Assembly (NCBI GenBank): GCA_920105805.1
Contig: CAKKTI010000125.1
Coordinates: 1 to 26,134 of the forward strand
Origin: Condylostoma magnum
Taxonomy: Eukaryota > Ciliophora > Heterotrichea > Heterotrichida > Condylostomatidae
Reading direction: 5' to 3'
DNA: 26,134 nucleotides
This document shows positions 23,412 through 26,134 of the stretch, one piece after another (positions within the stretch are counted from its first letter, which is position 1; each line of letters begins with the position of its first letter). A program made the translations under genes and the position numbers. The notes beneath the pieces are model-generated. The model did not search any database. It saw only the letters and a program-made list of their open reading frames with translations, and had not been told where the DNA came from.

Positions 23412-24170
23412 TCAGCGCAGAAGCTGAGTTATATAGAAATAGCATTTTTTTATAATTTATAGTAAGCTTCGAGCACATTTAATATACTAATTTAACTTAG
23501 GAGTCCATCCTCTTAATTCGTCTTCATATTTGCTTCTGACTTTTAACTATTTCACCTTTCTAAATAATTTATAGCTCATTTGGCTTTTCGAAAATATATT
23601 CTTATAGTATTGTTTTTATATTGGTCTTAATTTTTTGACTGATGGCACAAAATTAAAACTTTACTATTTGATATTGTTAGGAGTTTTACGGTAAATTTGT
23701 TTTAGCTTTGGTAGTGTAATTCTGATATACTGATTATAAGAATGATTCGTTTTAAAGGGATACAATTGATGATCATTTATGCTGATACTTGCATTACCTG
23801 GGAATATTTAAGTGTTATTCATGCAAATATTTTTGCGTTTTCTAAGTGAGGTTTATGTTTAGTTTCGATTATAGTATCTTCACTTTACTTAATTGTTCAT
23901 TTTTAATATTGTTTGGTTAATATATAACATTCTTAAATTCTATATTAGATAGGAATTTATATTAACTAATAGTCTTCAGCATTATTTGCTTGAATGCTAG
24001 CTCAAGTAAAGCATTACTAAAAACTTATGGTATAAAACATGGGGAGCATAATTTTGTATGTACTGTTTAAAATGATTAATTAAGAGTAATAAAAATACAT
24101 TTAAAATATTCTCTACAGCTTTAGATATCAAAACTCAAGTGAATCAAAGATAAGAAATAAAAACTAACAT
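23412..24170 (-). CDS. Small membrane-anchored basic protein, unknown
   Basis: One frame of 252 codons ending in TGA (23412-23414). The N-terminal ~35 residues are strongly hydrophobic (MLVFISYLWFTWVLIS, then NVFLLLLINHF), one or two membrane helices or a signal anchor. The remaining two thirds is hydrophilic and rich in Lys, Arg, Asn and Tyr (FVPSVKKLRPIQKQYYKNIF; KVRSKYEDELRGWTPKL). Not recognised. It sits 52 nt after the PWWP gene and 65 nt before the EF-hand gene, all on the minus strand, matching the compact spacing of the window. A weaker plus-strand reading exists from 23642 but is less protein-like. Confidence 0.6.
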
Positions 24171-24222
24171 TTTATATAATGGTAATTAAAAACCAAAAGC
24201 TAATTTATCTTGCTTGAAATAC

Positions 24223-25831
24223 TCAAGAAATGTAATTATCAAAAACCTCAGGATTCAAGTTTTCTTGCTACTTAATCCACTTAATAATTTTATCTCTATT
24301 GTATGAATAGTCGTCTTCCATTTCAGGATCATTCTTTCTGATATAATTTTCTAGTTTCAACGCGATCTGCTATGCTTGCTCTTTATTGATTTACTTTTTA
24401 ACCAACTTCTTATAAAATTGTTCACAGCATTCTATTCTGTCTTTCTTCATTTCAGGAGTAAGATTAAATTCCTAGTATCCAGAATGTTATTATAAAACAG
24501 GGAAAGTTATTTCCTTTTTTGCTATTTGTTATTCATTGGAATCATTAATCATCTGTCTTAGCTCATATTGAATTATGATGTTTTTTCAATACAGATACAA
24601 CTTTTGGGTAATTCTTGCCATTGCTCTTAAGTTAGTATTATCACTTTCTAAGAATTCATCTCTAAACATTTTAACCACTTTGACTAATTTAGTCCGTATC
24701 AATAATTACGGATTAATCTTTAATCCTACTAAAGTATCTAATATTACAGCTATATCTTCCTCAGTATATTACTTAGAATCTATGTTTGGTGAGTATTTAT
24801 GAATAATACTAGCTAATCTTTGCTATAAACCTTAAATGTTAGCAAGATTATCGTTTTTCATTGATTTTTCATTTGTATTTTGCTGTTTGTATATATCATA
24901 CTTATATTACTTCTTTAATTTTTAACTTATTTTAGAAACAGTTAAATCCAACTTTACCTTTTTAACATTTCTTCTAGAGGAATTTTAATTCTATCTTTTC
25001 TTTGGAAGCTTTTAATTACATACAACTTCAAGCTTTTATAACTTTTTCAAGCTTTAAACATCCTCGTTTCTATTTAATCTTAGTTCCCCTTAATGGATCT
25101 TTAAAGCATATTGGATGCACATTTTCAAATTTTTGTTTTTAGTTAAACTAAACTTATCAAAATTCTTTTCAAAATCTTTTAAGCTGTTTTTAGTAAGTAG
25201 GGAACTATTTATAAATTACTATGATTTTTCCCCTATAAATAATACAGTATGATAATTTTACTACTAGTTATTTTGAATCTAGCCTGATTTTTAGGTGTCT
25301 TAATTTTCTGTTATCTTATTAGTGCTTACCATTCCAGGCCATCAAGGGTATCCACGTATCTTTGCTCAAACGATTTGATTCTCTTAAAATTATTTTAAAG
25401 CCATATAGTTACACTTATTATTTATTAAAAGTTTAGCTGTAATTTTTAAAGCTTAGTATAATACTTATTCAGTCTAGCATTGAAGAACCCTGTGCTTTTA
25501 TTCATATGCTTATAAAATGTTTTAACTAGAGAATATTTTACTAATTTAGGGATAGAAGGGTTAAAAGATACGGGTGAGAAAAGGATAAGACGTAGGTAAT
25601 TTAAGGCTAAGTTTATTAAGTTTATCTTGTATTTTTCTTTGGATAGACTTCAAATACCCATTGTTATTAAAGTTCTTTAAAGTGATCGGATAGATCTGTA
25701 TGTATGTTACCATTCCAGAAGCCAATATCAACTATTATTTCTTTGTCTGTCACTAAATTATCATGATCGAATTAGTCGATGTCCATTCGGTCTTCATCAG
25801 TGTCAACTTGTATGTATTCTTAATTATCCAT
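24223..25831 (-). CDS. PWWP and TFIIS N-terminal-type domain protein (LEDGF/HDGF-like)
   Basis: The frame from 25404 to TGA 24223-24225 is secure (393 codons). It opens with a PWWP domain (IVWAKIRGYPWWPGMV), a reader of methylated nucleosomes. A basic nuclear-signal-like stretch follows (KLPKKRQNQNSSRRNVKK). Next is a helical bundle resembling the TFIIS N-terminal/LEDGF domain (EEDIAVILDTLVGLKINPQL to LYLYWKN), and then a segment reminiscent of the TFIIS middle domain. The Trp of VWAK and the first Trp of PWWP are TGA codons. The gene probably starts further up, at the ATG at 25831, with an acidic N-terminus (QVDTDEDRMDIDQFDHD) joined by a 16-nt intron at 25541-25526, giving 530 residues with PWWP at 157-160. 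Without that intron the start would be 25404 and 25831-25622 a separate 69-codon ORF. Likely transcription-coupled chromatin role. Confidence 0.85.
25526..25541 (-). other. Candidate 16-nt intron in the PWWP gene
   Basis: On the minus strand it reads GTAAAATATTCTCTAG. Its removal joins the frame opened by the ATG at 25831 to the PWWP frame. Length and GTA...TAG borders match the 15-16-nt introns known from heterotrich ciliates. Confidence 0.55.
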
Positions 25832-25857
25832 TATAAATTATATTAATTGGAACTATT
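25832..25857. promoter_or_regulatory. Very short divergent intergenic region, 26 bp
   Basis: If both start codons are right, only 26 bp separate the PWWP gene (-) and the gene at the right edge (+). The stretch contains ttataaattatatt. Either the 5' UTRs overlap or are minimal, or one start is mis-set. Confidence 0.4.
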
Positions 25858-26134
25858 ATGCAAGAAAATTAGTACTTTTAATGTATACTTCATATTAGGT
25901 ATTGTTGAATATTAGCACAAAGATACTCTATTTTGATATAGCTATTTACAATAGATATTATACAAACTTAATATAATCTAAAAAGAATGTCATACCTTCA
26001 TAGAAAGATTAGTAGACGATAAATAGGAAGAGATGTGCATTAAAAAGCAAACTCCTTTAAAATAATATAAATATTTACTAGCTATAACATTAATTGACTC
26101 TGCCAAGCTTTAAATTGAAATCATATTGATAACT
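25858..26134 (+). CDS. 5' end of an unknown gene (partial at right edge)
   Basis: The ATG at 25858 opens a short first exon (MQENQYFQC). Removing a 16-nt GT...AG segment at 25883-25898 joins it to a well-formed frame that runs off the right edge. That frame reads as a helical protein with balanced composition (IVEYQHKDTLFWYSYLQQIL; TFIERLVDDKQEEMCIKKQ). About 86 residues are visible and no family is recognised. TGA appears once as Trp and TAA/TAG several times as Gln. Confidence 0.6.
25883..25898 (+). other. Candidate 16-nt intron
   Basis: The sequence is GTATACTTCATATTAG. It supplies exactly the +1 shift needed to join the ATG-bearing frame to the coding frame downstream, and resembles the candidate intron at 25526-25541 in length and borders. 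Confidence 0.6.

Noticed and set aside
25060-25130. SP-RING/RING-like Cys pattern in an alternative minus frame
   Set aside because: That frame conflicts with the continuous PWWP/TND frame, and the Cys/His spacing is not right.
1-26134. Strict karyorelict code (only TGA stops)
   Set aside because: Possible for most genes, but it forces overlaps of about 100 nt (14.03-14.13 kb) and over 200 nt (21.2-21.44 kb). Kept as the main alternative.
1-26134. Mobile elements, telomeric repeats, CRISPR arrays, tRNA or rRNA genes
   Set aside because: I looked for terminal repeats, transposase or reverse-transcriptase motifs, telomere-like tracts and cloverleaf-like segments and found none I could support. 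The only large repeat is the segmental duplication.

Overview
This is a 26 kb piece of AT-rich ciliate nuclear DNA, almost certainly from a heterotrich or karyorelict with a heavily reassigned code. Read with the standard code it yields only fragments. Read with TAA/TAG as Gln and TGA as Trp it resolves into long single-frame genes, one of them about 7.2 kb. TGA falls on the Trp of conserved motifs (PWWP, the SPW of pyrophosphatase, the YEG.YW of ABCD transporters), and TAA/TAG interchange with CAA in MORN repeats. TGA also terminates genes (Nup98 homologue, pyrophosphatase). At least one gene has no TGA available in any frame at its end, so TAA/TAG probably terminate too. That, with candidate 16-nt introns, points to a Condylostoma-type code (all three stops ambiguous) rather than a strict karyorelict code.

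Layout, left to right. 1-5.6 kb: a tandem duplication holding a MORN-repeat gene (about 25 units in one copy, 8 in the other), with the 3' end of a membrane-protein gene before it and the start of another gene after it. 5.5-6.9 kb: probably coding, frame unresolved. 6.9-14.1 kb (+): a giant secreted/membrane receptor-like protein with Notch (LNR) repeats, a beta-helix-like ectodomain, a Cys-rich segment and about 7-8 membrane helices. 14.2-16.1 kb (-): an ABCD (peroxisomal-type) ABC half-transporter. 16.2-18.2 kb (+): a DDT/WHIM/PHD chromatin-remodelling subunit of the ACF1/BAZ type. 18.2-20.5 kb (-): a GLFG nucleoporin, Nup98 homologue, with GLEBS, FG repeats and C-terminal domain. 20.7-21.4 kb (+): soluble inorganic pyrophosphatase. 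21.5-25.8 kb (-): three head-to-tail genes, an EF-hand protein, a small membrane protein and a PWWP/TFIIS-N protein. 25.9 kb to the right edge (+): the start of another gene.

Genes are packed tightly: 52-66 nt between same-strand neighbours, 26-221 bp between divergent starts, and convergent genes end within a few tens of nucleotides of each other. No pathway links them. Three encode nuclear proteins (DDT/PHD, Nup98, PWWP/TND), but they are separately transcribed. I saw no tRNA, rRNA, CRISPR array, telomere repeat or mobile element.
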